Below, piece after piece: positions 12,001 to 25,800 of a stretch of 64,000 bases of DNA. Positions within the stretch are counted from its first letter, which is position 1; the number at the start of each line of letters is the position of its first letter. The notes beneath the pieces are model-generated. The model searched no databases. It was given only the letters and a program-made list of their open reading frames with translations, and had not been told where the DNA came from. The DNA is from an uncultured Oscillospiraceae bacterium (GTDB lineage Bacteria > Bacillota > Clostridia > Oscillospirales > Oscillospiraceae). Where the stretch lies: positions 141,369 through 205,368 of the forward strand of contig CANRFC010000001.1 in the NCBI GenBank assembly GCA_947629795.1, in the 5' to 3' direction. The translations under genes were made by a program, and so were the position numbers.

Positions 12001-15000
12001 TGACCATGGGATCGGCCACCTTCTCCTTGTCGGTGAAGGCCACCCGCAGATAGCCCTTGGCATAGACGGTGTTGTCGGCGTTGTAGACCGTGATGGTCAG
12101 CACCACCGTGCCGGCCTTGCCGGTGCCGGTGAGGGTGTAGATGCTGCTGCCCTCCGCGTTGGTGATGACGCCGATGGTCTCGTCCCCGGAGGTGACCACA
12201 GCCTTCTGGCCGTCCAGCATGGGCACCCGGTAGCCGTCCTTGTAGAGGTTGAAGCCGTTGGTGAGCTGGAGGCAGACCGCCGTCACGTCGATGTCCAGGG
12301 TCTGGTTCTTCCACAGAGTGATGAAGTCGGGGGCCATGTTGCCCGTGCCGGTCGTCACATTGTAGTCATAGGTCATGGTGGCAGTACCGCTGGTCTTGAT
12401 GACCACCTTCCCCGCCTTGGCGCTGACGGTGGAGTTGGCGCCCACCTGGACGGGCAGGCTCTTGGACTGGAAGGTGCTGTCGCCCAGCTGGCCCGAGACG
12501 CCCCGGCCCACGGAGTAGATGGAACCGTCGGCCTTGTAGAACACGGTGTGGTTGTCGCCGGTGGCCACCGCCACGGTGTCCTTGAGGTACACCATATCCC
12601 GGCTGTCCACAGGCTGCTCGGCGAAGGGCGCGTAGACCTGGGTGAACACGGCGGTGACGTCCCGGCTGGCGGAGGCCGCGCCGGTATTCTGCCCGGTGAC
12701 GTAGTCCCGGCCCAACTGGCCGTTGAGGTTCTCGCCGGAGGCATAGACCTTGCTGGTGTCGTTGCCGTAGAGCCCAGTGACCACCGTTATGTTGTCCCGG
12801 CCGGCGGACAGGTCGTGGACATCGGAGATGATGGTGTCGGCCTTATCCTTGTTGCCCATGTCGGCAGGGGTATAGTGAACGAAGGTGGGCCGCACCGCGC
12901 TGAACTTCTGACCGGTGGCGCTGGCGGCGTGGTTGGTCAAGGTGCCGTTCATCAGGAGCTTGGCGCTGCTGTCCACCAGCCACAGGGCATCGTCGCTGGC
13001 GGCCATATCCACGATCTCCCGGATGTACCGGCTGGTGGAGCTGTTCTTCTCCTCGCCCCGGGCCATGAAGTACGGGAAGGAGATGTCGCCGGTGCCGGTG
13101 TACTCGCCGCCCTGCTGATGGACGTCGTTCCGGCCCCAGGTCACCACCGAGCCGTCGCCCCGGAGGGCGGCGAAGAAGCCCTCGCCGCCGGTGACCTGCA
13201 CCACATCCCGCAGGTACTGGTGGCGGGCGGTGCTGTTCTTGTCCAGGTCGCTCTGGCTCACGCCGGCGGCAGTGGTGCCGGCGATCACCCGCACGGGCTT
13301 GGAATAGGATCCGGTGCTGCTGGCGATGTCGGCGCCCAGCTGCACGTCGTTGTTCCGGCCCCAGGTGTACACAAAGCCGTACTTGTCGCTCACCGCCACG
13401 GTCTCGTCGGCGGCGGCCACGGTGCGGATATCGGTAAGGTAGGGCTGCTTTTCGGTGACGGTGTCGTCCAGCGGCTGGGCACCCCGGACCACCTTCCGGG
13501 CATAGGTCCGGTTGGTGGTGGTGTTGTCGCCCAGCTGGCCGTAGGTGTTGTTGCCCCAGGCCCAGACGAAGCCGTCCCGATCCAGCGCCAGGGCGAAGTT
13601 GTCCCCGGCGGCGATGGCAGTGATGTTGCGCAGCGGGGTGCCGTAGATGTCAGTGGTCACCTGCACCGGCTCGCTGCGGTCGTAGGTGGTGGTGTCGCCC
13701 AGCTGGCCGTTGTTGTTGCTGCCCCAGGCCCACACGGTGCCGTCGGAGCGCAGGGACACGGTGAAGTCGTTGCCCGCCGCGATCTGGGGAGCGGCCATCT
13801 TCACGCTGGCGCCGGAGGTGGACTTGCGCACCTCCTCGGTATCCTGCACCACGCTCAGGCGGAGCACGCCGTACTGGGGCTGGGCCTCGGCGGTGTACTT
13901 CACCAGGATGTTGGCGGTGCCATAGCCGCCCTTCACGGGCTTGATGGCCCAATAGGCGCTGCCGGTCTCGCCCTCGGCGGGCTCCACCAGCTCCACTGTG
14001 GCCACATTGGGGTCAGAGGAGGTCAGCACGAACTGATCGGCGGTGGCACCGTGGATGCCCTGCTCCCGCAGGGTCCGGCCGGTGTCGGCCTGGGTCTCGT
14101 GGGGCTGGTTGCCGTCCTTGGTGGCGTCGGCGTCCACCGCGGCGGCGTACATGTCGGTGGTGGACAGCTCGTTCCACAGCAGGAAGCCGGAGGCATACTC
14201 CTGAGTGACCTTGCTGGGATCAATGGTCAGGGTCTGGTTGTCGTGGATGACCACGAAGGGCTCCTCGCCCAGCTCACTCTGGCCGGTGGTGTTGACCTTG
14301 CCGTCGTGGGTGGCGGGCTGGACCCACTTCAGGGCGTACTCCTTGGTGGGATCGCTCTCGTCGGGGGTCAGCTTCCAGGTGCTGCCCGCGGCGTTGACGA
14401 TGCTCAGGGCATTGTTGAGGAACAGGGCGTGGTAATCGTCGGCGCCCACCCGGAAGGGATAGTAGCGGTTGGCGGGGTTGCCGTTGGCCGTCACGCCCTC
14501 GTTCACCGTATCGGTGTCGGCGTTCTCCTCGGTGGGCTCCTCGTTGGAGTTGGTCTGATAATTGCCCAGCTGGCCGCTGGTGTTCAGGCCCCAGGCGTAG
14601 ATGGAGCCGTCGTTGCGCAGGACCATGGTGTGGTTCCCGCCGGTGGCCGCCATGAGCACGTTGTCCACGTAGTTGGCGTTGGGGTCGGAGTTGTAGTAGT
14701 AAAGGTCCACCAGGCCCTTGTTATTTTCGGCGCTGTCGTCCTGCTTCTTCACGGTGGTGAAAGCGGTGACCACGGCATTGTCCTCGGTCACGCCCTGGCC
14801 CAGGGCGCTGTACGCGCCGTTCTCGCCGGTGACGTAGAACATGTCGTCATCGGTGATCACCATGGTGCGGTTGTAGCCGGCGCTGACCTGCACGGGCCGC
14901 ACACCGGTATTCACCAGCTCGGTCGAGGTGGTGCCGTCTTCGTTGGTCTTGGTCACGGTCTTGGTGGCCCAGGAGGAGCTGACCTTGCCGGGCAGGCTCC

Positions 15001-16837
15001 GGTCAGTGGTGGTGCCGTCGCCCAGCTGGCCCTTGGCGCTGCCGCCCCAGGTGTAGACCAGGCCGTCACGGAGCAGAGCCACAGTGTGGGTCGCGCCCAC
15101 ATCCAGGTCCACCGCGCCCCGCAGGTAGCTGTCATAGGTGTTGTTGGCGTAGATCTTGTTCTCCTCGTCGATGGCGTAGACGCTGGCGCCGGCCAGGACG
15201 GGCATGGGCACGTCCTTGTTGTTCCAGTTCTTGCCCTCATTGGTCTGGCTGGAGCCGATCTGGCCGTTGCCGTTGCTGCCCCAGACCAGGATGGTGCCAT
15301 CGGCCCGGAGGGCGGCGGAAGTGGCGCTGCCGGCGGCGATGGCCACCACGGCGTCCAGCTGATACCGCTCGTTGCTGGAGCCCACGGCGCCCCGGACCTT
15401 CACAGGCTCGGTGGCGGACACGCTGGTGCCGTTGCCCAGCTGGCCGTTGCCGTTATTGTTGTTGGTCACGGTGCTCCCGGAGTAGACGTTGGTGCCGAAG
15501 GCCCACACCGTGCCCTTCTCGGTCAGGGCCAGGGTGTGGTGGGTGCCCGAGGCCAGTCTGACCACCCGGCCCTCGAAGGTGGAGGCGGCGATGGTCTTGG
15601 TCACGGTGTAACCGGCGTTGTTGTTGCTGGCCCAGAGATAGACGGTGCCGCTCTTGTCCACGGCCACGCCTACGTTGTTCTCGGCGCTGATGTCCACGAT
15701 ATTGGTCAGGGGCGCGGTGCCGCTCTTGATGACCTGCACGGGATAGTTCCCGCCGTTGCGGCCCCAGGTCCACACGGTGCCGTCAGCCTTCAGGGCCACC
15801 GAGAAGGTGTCCCCGCTGACGATCTTGGGCGCTACCTGGGAGACCCAGCCGGCGGTGCCCTTGAGCTGCTGGTTGACGGTGACGATCAGCCGGCCCTCCA
15901 TGTGGGTCACGGTATCGTACACGCTGATGGTGGTGTCGCCGTAGTAGCCCTGGGTGTTGGCGATGATCTTCACCCGGCCGGTGGCGGTGTCCTTCTCCAC
16001 CGTGGCAATGCGGGTATCGGAGGAGGCGTAGACGAACCGGTCGGCGGCCGCGGTGGGCAGGCCGGACCAGGCCTTGACCTCATTGGCGGTCAGGCCGGTA
16101 AAGTCGGCGGCGGTGGCGTCCATGGTCACCACGTTGTTCAGGGTGCCGGCCACGGTCTCGCTGCCTGCGTCATTGGTGGTGGTAGCGGTCCCCTTCAGGG
16201 TGGCCACGGGGGTGCGCTGGGTCCGCTGAGACAGGTTCAGGCCGGGGGTGTGGACCTGCAGCAGGGAGTCGATGGTGGCCACGTCGCCCTCGTCCAGGTT
16301 CAGGAACAGGACGTTCTCCTGGAAGGTGTTGTCGGTCTCAACATAGACGATCTTTCCGGTGGTCTCGCCGGAAGCGCCGCCCTCTTCGCCGGCATCGGCG
16401 GTGTCGATGGGCTCGTCCGTGTTCTCATCGGTGTTTTCGCCCGGATCTTCGGGAACAACAGGGGTCTCGGCGGGCTTTTCGGTGGAGATCGTCACTTCCT
16501 GGCCGATCATCACCAGGCGGTCCATGGCGGCCTCGCCGGCCCGGATGGGCTGGTGCATATTGGTGGCGGGGGTCCCGAAATTGGAGCCCAGGCCCCTCTG
16601 ACCGTCCGTATTGGCTCCAGAAGTGTAGATCTCGCCGTTTTTCAGCAGGAAGATGCCGGTCTCGGCGCTGAAGTCGGCGGCCACGATGCCCCGCAGATAG
16701 CCCGTTTCGCCCAAAATAGTTGTGGAATCAGCCCGATTCCAGGCAGAAACGGGGCGGGAGAGGAGCAGGAAGTTCGCATCGCCCTCGATGCCGTTCTCGG
16801 TGGTGGAGACGCCCAGATCGCCCTTCAGGTTGGCGCC
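1..16837 (-). pseudogene. In-frame continuation of the giant RCC1 protein gene beyond the TAG; runs off the left window edge
   Basis: Manual translation directly after the TAG gives GANLKGDLGVSTTENGIEGDANFLLLSRPVSAWNRADSTTILGETGYLRGIVAADFSAETGIFLLKNGEIYTSGANTDGQRGLGSN. Translation of 2-181 in the same frame gives HTAILGKDGYVYSVGESRYGALGSGLLSPDGKSV. No minus ORF in the track below 16838 has a start coordinate congruent to 2 mod 3, so this frame contains no further stop. 'Pseudogene' is provisional: read-through or a sequence error is equally possible. Confidence 0.85.
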
Positions 16838-19800
16838 CTAGACAAGGGTCAAGTCCTTCTCTACCAAGGCTTTGGAGCCATCGGCGGCAGAGACGTAGAG
16901 GGTGCCGTAGGCGGCGTTGTTGTTGACGCCGTTGGTGGCCCCGGTGAGGTGGAAATAGTAAATTTCGGCCGTCTCTACCCCGGGATCTTCGGTCTCATTC
17001 AGGGTCTCATCCCCGGCGGTCCCGGTCTCATCGGTACCGGTTTCAGGCGCGGTCTCTCCGGCGGTGACGGCGGGGAGGTCGGCGGGATCCAGAGAGGCGG
17101 TCTCGGCGGGCGCCTCGGGCTCGGCCGGGGCGGTCTTGGTGAAGACGTAATAGCCGTTTTCAAACTTGGCGTCGTAACCCTTCAGCGCGGCGGCCGCCTT
17201 GGCCTCCCGGAGGAAGGGATCGGCGTAAGCCTGGTTGTCCACCCGGTAGAGCTGGCCGTCCTGGGTGAGCATGAGACGCTGGGTGCCCACGGTGACGGCG
17301 GCGGCGGTGTCGAAGTAGCCGCCCACGCCGGAGCCCACCAGACGATGGGCCCGCAGGTCCCAATCGTTGTTGCCCCAATCGTCGATATAGCCATAATAAT
17401 GGCCGCCCAGACCCTCGCCGATGGTGCTGAAGTAGACGCTGCCGTTGGCGGAGAGGGCCAGCAGGCCGCCCTCGCCGGCCGCGATGTCCACAATGTGGCT
17501 GAGGGAGGTGGTATCCCAGTAGGAGTTGCGGTGGCCGTAGTTCACCTTGACGGCAGAGCTGTAATTGGTGAATCTGATGCTGTGGGTATAGTCGTCGTTG
17601 AAGCTCTGGAGATACCAGAAGTAAACGTCCCCGGCGCTGTTGAGGGCGTAGAAGTACTGGTTGGAGACCCAAGTGTCCTTGCTGTAATCAATGGCAGTGG
17701 GCCGGCTGGAGAGGTTGGTGCCCACGCCCACCTTGATGACGGTGCCGGGGATATCCACGGCGGTGAAATCAGCATAGTAGGCGCCCACGGAGTCCTGGGT
17801 GCCCAGGGTGCTGCTGCCGCGGGTCTCCCACTGGGGAGCCCGGTAGCCCACCTGGTAGGCCTTGCCGTCGGTCTTGACGATGACGGCGGAATGGGCGGCG
17901 GCAGCGATCTGGAGCACGCCGGTGGCCACCAGCATGGGAGTGTCCACGCTGGTGCTGTTCAGGATGCCCTGGCGGCCGTTGCCCATCTGGCCCCGGTAGT
18001 TGTCGCCCCAGGCATAGAGCTCGCCGGAGGAGGACAGGGCGTAGGTGGTGTTCCAGGTGTGGGGGACCTTGTTGGGATCACTGTCGCTCCAGGGCGCCTC
18101 GGGGTTCTGGGGACCCACGGTGACCACCTGGGGCACGGTGATGATACGATCGTTGGAGTTGTCGGACAGGCCGATGAGGTTCATGCCCTGGTCGGTGGTA
18201 TCCTCCCCCACAGAGGGCAGGAGGCTGACCAGGATCAGGCCCTGGACCCCGTTGTAGGCATCCTTGATGACCACGGAGACGGTGCCGAAGGCGCCGGGCT
18301 CCCGGTTGGGAGTCAGCCGGACCTTGGCAGGCTCATTCTCCCCGGTGAGGTCGGTGATGACATTCCCGCTCTCATCCAGGTAGGTAACGGTGAGCAGCTC
18401 GCTGTTGGAGCTGGTGACGGTGAGATAGTCCCTGGCGGCGGCCCGGTCCTCGGCGTCCACACGGAGGTTGAAGCCCCAATCCAGGTGGAGGTAGATCGTG
18501 GTCAGGTCGATCTCCAGCTCCTGGAAGGGCAGCATCTTCACGTGGTGGCCCAAGGGGTTGACGAAGTCGGCGGGGACGGTGTTGCCCTCACTGTCGGTGC
18601 TCGCGGCCTTATTGGTGTGGGGATCGTAGGTGGTGCTGGCCTGATAGGTCTCGGAGAGCTTGCGGGTATATTTGGTATAGGCGTCGCTGACGCCGGAAAT
18701 TTCGTAGGTATACATGGCGGCATCGTCCACCAGGAGCTCGTAGAAGTCCTCGGCGCCCACCTGGACGGGAGTGGCCTGGTCGCCGGACTTGAAGGTGCCC
18801 AGACGGTAGACCCGGCTGCTTCCCTGGAGGCCCCAGGCCCAGACCGAGCCCTCGGTCTGGACAGCGTAGGTGGCATTTTCGCCCAGAGCCAGGTCATAGA
18901 CCCGGTTGAGCTTGCCGCTGCGCTCGGGGAGGGTGTTGTGGCTGTCGCCCTGGACGGGCTCCTGACCCGCGGTGAACACGGAAACGGCGGGATCCAGCAC
19001 GCCCTGGGCAGCCTGGTACTGCCCGTTGTCGGCCCAGACCCAGGCGGTGTTGGTGAGGGAGGCGCTGGAGGTCAGGCCGGCAGAAGTGGCGGTGTTGCGC
19101 ACCGCGGCGTTGGTGTGGCCGCCGGCATAGACCCGGAGGAGGTCGGTGATATTCCCGCCGGTGACGGCGTCGGTGGTCATGACCTGGATCGTGCCGGTGG
19201 AGTCGCCGGTGACACCCAGCTGGCTCTGGTCGTTGGCGCCCCAGGAGAGGACCCGGCGGCCCTGGGTGGTGGTGGCGGGAATGGTAACGGTGGTCTCAGT
19301 GATGTTGTCCGCGGTGAGAACATCATCATAAGTGCAGGGAGTGTCGGCCTCGCCTTCGGCGGTGGCGGGAATGGTGCCGTCGCAGGTCAGGGTGACGGTG
19401 GTGGTGACGTCGCCGGTGGTCTCATCGGTCACGGTCTCCACCTTGATCTGACTGCCGATATTCTCATCGGTGAAGGTCTTGCCGCAGGTGGGGCAGGTGT
19501 AGGTGTGGGTGGTCTGGGTGGTCTCCTCGGTGCGTGTGGTGGTGCTCTGGAGGGCCAGGGTGTGGGTGGAGCCGGACTCCAGATCCAGGACATGGCTGAG
19601 CTGCCCCTGCCCGGAGGACCCGGCAGCGACAGGATAGGGGTTATACTGCTTGGTGGTGTAGAGGTGGGTGCCCGCAGCGTCGGTGTAGCCGGCGCCCAGG
19701 AGGGCGTTGCTGGCGCTGTTGGCGCCGCCGTCGGGCAGGGCGGTGGCCCAAGTGCCGGCGGGAATGTCGTTCTGGCCCACCACGAAGACCTTGCCGTCCA

Positions 19801-22800
19801 TGCGGAGCATGACAAGGGAGGCGTCCCGGGCGGACACCTGGAAGATGTTGGTGAGGATGGTGTTGTGCTGGTAGCCCACCGAGCCGCTGACAGACTCGGT
19901 ATGGCTGGCGCTGTAGCCGGCGCGGAGCTTTACGGGGCTGGTGAAGATGCGGCGGATGGCGTAACCGTTGGCGCTGCCGTCGTGGGCGCCGTAGTTCCAA
20001 TAGCTGGTGTGCGCCGTCGCATTGTCGTTGTAGTCGGTGTTGCCCCGGACCTCGGTGAAGTAGTTGCGGCCCCAGACGTAGACCTCGCCGGTGGTGCGGT
20101 CCACGGCGGCGGAGAAGTACTTCCCGGCCACCACCTGGCCGGCGTTGGTAATGCCGCTGACTTGGACGGCATCGGTGAAGCTGGTGGTATAGCTGAAGTA
20201 GGAGCCGTAATCACTGCTACCCTGGCCGCCATCGCTGTATTTGTAGTAGTCCCAGGTGCCGTTGCCCAGCTGGCCGTAGTCGTTGCGGCCCAGGGCGTAG
20301 ACGGTGCCGGCGTTGGTGAGGATGAGGGCGTGGTCATACCCAGCGGAGACCTGGATGGCGCCGCTGATGTTGGAGACCTTGATGGGGGTCTGGGAGTAGG
20401 AGTTCTTCCAGGAGCCGTAGCCGCTGGAGCGGTTATAGGTGTTCCAGTAGCGGCCCAGGGAGCCCCAGACGTACACGTCGCCGTTGGCCCGGAGGGCGAT
20501 GGCGAAGTCCTCGCCGGCAGACACCATGGGAGTGGCGGTGGCGTGGAGGGCCAGGGAGACCTCGGTGACGTTGAAGGCCAGCATCATGGAGAAGCCGGTC
20601 TTGGTGTTGGTGATGAGGAGGTTGGCCCAGCCAATGCCCACGGAGGTGACCCGGATACCGGCGACAGCGCCGGAGGTTTCGTCCGTGTAGAGCTCGGCCT
20701 TGATGACGCTGGGGTCGCTGACCTCCAGGACCAGGCCGTCAATGGAATCCATGTCGAAGGGCAGGCGGTCGGCGCCGTGGCGGAGAGAATAGGTGTAATC
20801 GTAGTCCTGGACCAACTGGGCGAAGGGAACGTCCAGGGTGGTGCCGCTGACGGCGGGGACGGTGGCGGGGTTCTGGAGGGCCTTGGTGTAGGCGTCCACG
20901 TCCACGAAAACCTTGAGGGTGTAGTAGCTGGGCATGCGCTTGCCGTCCACGTACCAGCGGTACATCTTGGTCTCGTCGGGACCGAAGCGGTCGGGGAGGA
21001 CGGAGTCGGCTTCGATGACCTCGTCGCCCGCGCCCTGGTCGTACTTGCCCCAGCCGTAGTGGCCCACCACGTAGATCTCGCCGTCCCAGTCCACCAGGAC
21101 GGAGTGGGTGCCGCCGGCAGCCACGGCAATGGCGGTGGAGAAGTAGTCGCGGGTCGTGCCGTCGTCGTTATAAGTCACACAGTCGCCGGCCAGGACCCGG
21201 ACGGGGGTGGCGGAGTAGGTGACGTCGGTGTTGTTGCCCAGCTGGCGGTTGGAGTTGTAGCCCCAGGCCCAGACCTGGTTGTTGACGCCCTGGGAGAGGG
21301 TCTCGGGCTTATCCAGGTCGGGGATGCCGCTCTCGGCGCTCTCCTGGCGGACGGTGCGGGGGATGGCCATGACCATGGCGTGGTTGGCGCCGGCGTAGAT
21401 GGCGGTGGCCATCAAATTGTCGGGGATGAGGACCTTGGAGGGCAGGGACTTGTTCTCGGTGGAGCCGTTGCCCAGGCGGCCGTTGGCGCCGTTGCCCCAG
21501 GTGTAGACCTCGCCGTTACGGGTGAGAGCCATGGCGTAGCCGGCGCCGGCGTCGATCTCGATGACGTCACGGAAGTAGGCGGCGTCGGCGTCGTACTCGC
21601 CGGGCTTGACTTGGATGGCGTGGAGGGAGCCGGTGTTGCTGTTGACGCCCAACTGGCCGTAGGAGTTGTCGCCCCAGGCGAAGAGGGTGGAGTCAGAGCG
21701 CAGGGCCAGGGCGAAGCCGTCACCGGCGGCCACGCGGGTGATGTTCTTCAGGTAGTCCAGGCTCTCCAGGCCCAGGACCTTGTGGGGGGTGGTGTAGACG
21801 ATGGGGTGGACTTCCTTGCCCTCGGGATAACCCAGGGTGCCGTCGTCCTTCATCTCCAGCTCCACATCGTCCTCGGTGTAGGGGCAGAAGTCGGTGTTGC
21901 TGTGGGCGGTGTAGTAGGCCCACTGGCCCTGGGCATCCTTGCCCTGCTGGCCCTTGTCGTTGAGGCCCCAGGCCCAGACATAGCCGCCCTCGCCCACGGC
22001 CAGGGCGAAGCCCTTGCCCATGGAGATGTTGTAGATGGTGCCGCCGGGGGTGCCGGGGCCAATGCCCTTCACCTTATGGCCCACCATGGAGTCATAGCTG
22101 ACCTGATAGATGCTGTAACTGCTGCCGGTCCAACCGTAGCTGTTGTAGGTGCCGTCGCCGAACTGGCCGTAGTCGTTGCTGCCCCAGACGTAGACGTTGC
22201 CCAGGTTGGACAGAGCCATGAAGGTGCGGTCATAGCCGTCGATCTGGACGATGTGCTCACCATCGGCCATGCCGGAGAAGCTCACCTGGGTGGGCATCTC
22301 GTAGGTGACGGTATAGGTGCCGTGCTGGCGGATATCCTTGGTAGAAGCATCCCAGCTGCCCCGGTTGTTGACGCGCAGGGTGAACTGACCCCACTGCCAG
22401 ACGGTGCCGTCGGCCTGGAGGGCAATGTTGGCGTTGTTGGCGGAGATGACGGTGACGGCAGCCTCGGGGATGACGCCCTGGAAGTTGTCGGAGGGCAGGA
22501 TGATGACCTCGTAATCGCCCCAGTAGGCGTCCCGCTTATTGCGCAGGGTGATGATGATGCGGCCGTAGCTCTCGCCGGTGGGCACCAGGTAGAGGGTGCC
22601 GTTGACGTACTTGAAGTCGGCGATGCTGGGGTCGGAGGAGGTGTACTCGATGATGGCGTCCAGAGGCAGACGGCGCTCGAACTCGGGGTCAATGAGGTTG
22701 AAGCCGCTGCTGAAGGCCTGGCGGAGGTCCTGCTCATCGATCCAGAGGTACTGGTCGTCGTACATGGTGACCGAACGAGGCATACGCTCCCGGGTGGTGA

Positions 22801-25800
22801 CGGTCTTGGGAGGCCAGGTCCAGGTCTTGGTGGCGGCATCGTACACGGGCTCCATGGGGGTGTTCAGGTCGTCGTGCTGGTACATATTGGCCTTGCCGAT
22901 GATCAGGGAGTAGAAGGTACCCAGGCCGGTCTGGGTGGGCACGGAGCGATCCTCGGTGGTGAAGTCGGCGCCCTGGTGGCCGGAGTTCTCACCGGTGAAC
23001 CAGACGGTGCCGTCCTCCTGGACCAACTGGGTGGTCAGGTTGCCGGCGCTGATGAGCAGATTCTCCCGGATGTACTCGGCCTTGCGCTCGGTGCCGTCGG
23101 GCAGGGTCTCGCCGTAGCCCACGATCTCCACCATGGAGACGGTGCCGCCCTTGCGCACCAAGGCAGCGGCGGTGGTGTCGGCGGGCTGGACCATGTTGCC
23201 CTTGCCGTCGCTCTGGCCCTGGCCCAACTGGCCCACGGTGTTGCGGCCCCAGGCGTAGAGCTTGGAGTCGTGGACGCCGGTATCCTTGTCGATCTCGCCG
23301 CCGTGGAGGATATCGCTGCACAGAGCCAGGGAGTAGCCGTTGCCGGCAGAGACCTGGCGCACGCCGGTGAGGAAATTGCCCTCGGTATCCACCACCCGCA
23401 GGGGGGCCACGGAGTTGGCCAGGCCCTGGGTCTTGAGGTGCCCGGTGAGCTCGGCACCGCAGCCGGAGCAGGTAATGGTGGAGGAAGTCCCCTCCAGAAC
23501 GGTGGACGCGTTCGTACAACCCTCAGTGGTACAAACGTAGGTATAAACGCTGGCGCCGGGCTTGCCCTGACCCAGCTGGCCGTACTCGTTGGAGCCGGCG
23601 GCGTAGACGGTCATGGTGAGCTCGCCCACCGGGATGACGGACATACCGGGATCCACCTCGTCATCGGGGGCGGGAAGGGCCAGGGTCCCCACGTCCTCAT
23701 CGGACGGAGTCTGCTCTTCCACATGATCCTCAGGCCGGTCGCCCAGGTAGGTGACCACCTGGTAGAGGGAGTGGTCCTTGCCCATGGACAGGTCCACCAC
23801 GTTGCGCAGGGCGCCCACGCCGCCCTGGTCGGCGGCGCCGGAGACGGGCACGGGGACCATCACATCGCCGCTGGCGGCCACGGCCAGCTGGCCCTTGTCG
23901 TTGTAGCCCCAGGTGTAGGCAGTGCCGTTGGAGAGGACCACGCCGGAGGAGTCGCCGCCGGCACGGATGGCGATGACGTTGGAGAGATAGTAGGTGGAGC
24001 TGGCACTGGTGCCCTTGAGGACACGGGTGGGGGTATAGCGGGCGCTGTCCACTTCCTTCTCGGGGACATTGACGGTGGTCAGGCGGGTGGTGTAGTCATA
24101 TTCCTTGTCGCCCACGCCCAGCTGGCCCTTGGAGTTGTCACCGAAGGCCCAGACGTTGCCGGTCTCGTCCAGGAGCAGGGTGTGGTGGTCGCCGGCGGCC
24201 ACGGCCACGATGGTGGGCAGGGTCATGGGCTCGTTCTCAAAGTCGTAGGCACCGGCCTCGGTCTTCACGATGTCGTGCTGCTCCCGGCTGGCCAGGTGCT
24301 CGGTGAGGTTGGTGGGGAAGTCGATATACTGGACACGGGCATAGCGGTTGATCCGGGTGGTGATGGGCTCGTTCTGAGAGTTCAGGTCGGAGACGATGGT
24401 CTTGTAGTATTCCTCTTCGCTGGTGTAGATGCCGGTCTGGCCGTAGGTGTTGTCGCCCCAGGTGTAGACGGTGCCGTTGGCCTTCAGGGCCACGAAGTGG
24501 TTCTTGCCGGCAGCGATCTGGACCACGTTCTCCAGGGTGCCCAGCTGGGTGGGGTTGCGCAGCTCGATCTGCTTGCCCTTGTTCTCACCGGAGGGCACGG
24601 TGTAAGCGCCCAGGCCCCAGGTCCAGACGGTGCCGTCGGCCTTCAGGGCCACGGTGGCGGTCTCGCTGGAGACCACCATGGGCACGGTAAAGCGGGTGGT
24701 GGTCTTGGTGGGGTCATCGGGGTCGGTATAGGTACCCAGGACCTTCACCCGGAAGACAGACAGGACATTGCCCTGGCTGTCCACGGCGGCGATGGAGACC
24801 TCACCCATCTTCTGGAAGTCGGAGTAGGTCTTCTCGGCGTTGCGCACCCGCCAGGTGTCGCCCTTCTTCTCCACGATGACCACGCTCTCGTCACTGGAGA
24901 TGAAGCGCAGGCCCTGGTAGTCGTCGGCCAGGGAGACGGGCTGCTTGTCCACTTCGTTGGTGAGGAGGTTGAAGCCGGCGTAGTTCTCCCGGCTGGCCTG
25001 GTCCAGGATGGTGACGGCCTCGTCCTCGTTCTCGGACCAGACCAGGGTGATGGCGTCATAGCCGTTCCTGGTGTACTTGCCGTCAAACTGGAACTCCAGG
25101 AACTGGGCGGCCTGGTCGCCGGTGTAGGTGGGTGCGGAGCGCACGTCATCGGCGGCAGGGCTTTCCAGGTTGCCGCTGCCGCTGGCCGCGATGCCCAGCT
25201 GGCTGAAGGTATTGTCGCCAAAGGAGAGGACCCGGCCGTTGGCAAGGACGATGACCGAGTGGTTGCCGCCGGCTGCGGCGATGATGACCTTTTCTGCCTC
25301 ACCGGAGGCGGTGACGGCCTCGCCGTCGCTGACGGTAACGTGGCCATACTCGTCGGCCTGGCCGTCGGAGAGCTGCTGACGGGCGTTATCGCCCCAGGCC
25401 AGGACGGTGCCGTCGGCCTGGCGGGCCACGGTGTGGGCCGTGCCGGCATCCAGAGAGACGGAATCGCCGGTGCCGGGGACGCGCATGGGCTGGAGGGCAA
25501 TATCGGCACCCTCCAGGGTCACACCGAGCTGGCCCTTGGAATTGTCGCCCCAGGAGAAGACGCTGCGCTGGGCGGTGTGGGTGACAGTGGTAGTGGGCTC
25601 GGTCTCGCCCTCGGCGGGCTCGGTGGTGGTGGTCGTGGTCTTGAACTCGGTGGCGATGGCGGAGACGTGGTGGTCCCCGGCGGCGATGGCGGCCACGCCG
25701 GAGAGGATGTTGAACTGGGCGCTGGCGTCCACCTCGTACTCGCCGCTCATGACCTGGATGGGCGTGGAGCTGTAGTTGACGTCCACGATCTGGCCGTCCA

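Noticed and set aside
183-15773. Many short minus ORFs (60-200 aa) below 16838 in the track
   Set aside because: All lie in the two wrong minus frames (start coordinate 0 or 1 mod 3) and give Arg/Pro/Ser/Thr-rich nonsense; the true RCC1 frame is the unlisted open one.
16600-16840. Two separate adjacent RCC1 genes rather than one interrupted gene
   Set aside because: No start codon with RBS, promoter or terminator after the TAG; RCC1 motif continues in the very next codon and the frame is unbroken. Kept open only as a less likely alternative.
16838-16840. Pyrrolysine at the UAG
   Set aside because: Conserved Trp position in the repeat makes a TGG->TAG change more parsimonious; would need pyl genes, not seen here.
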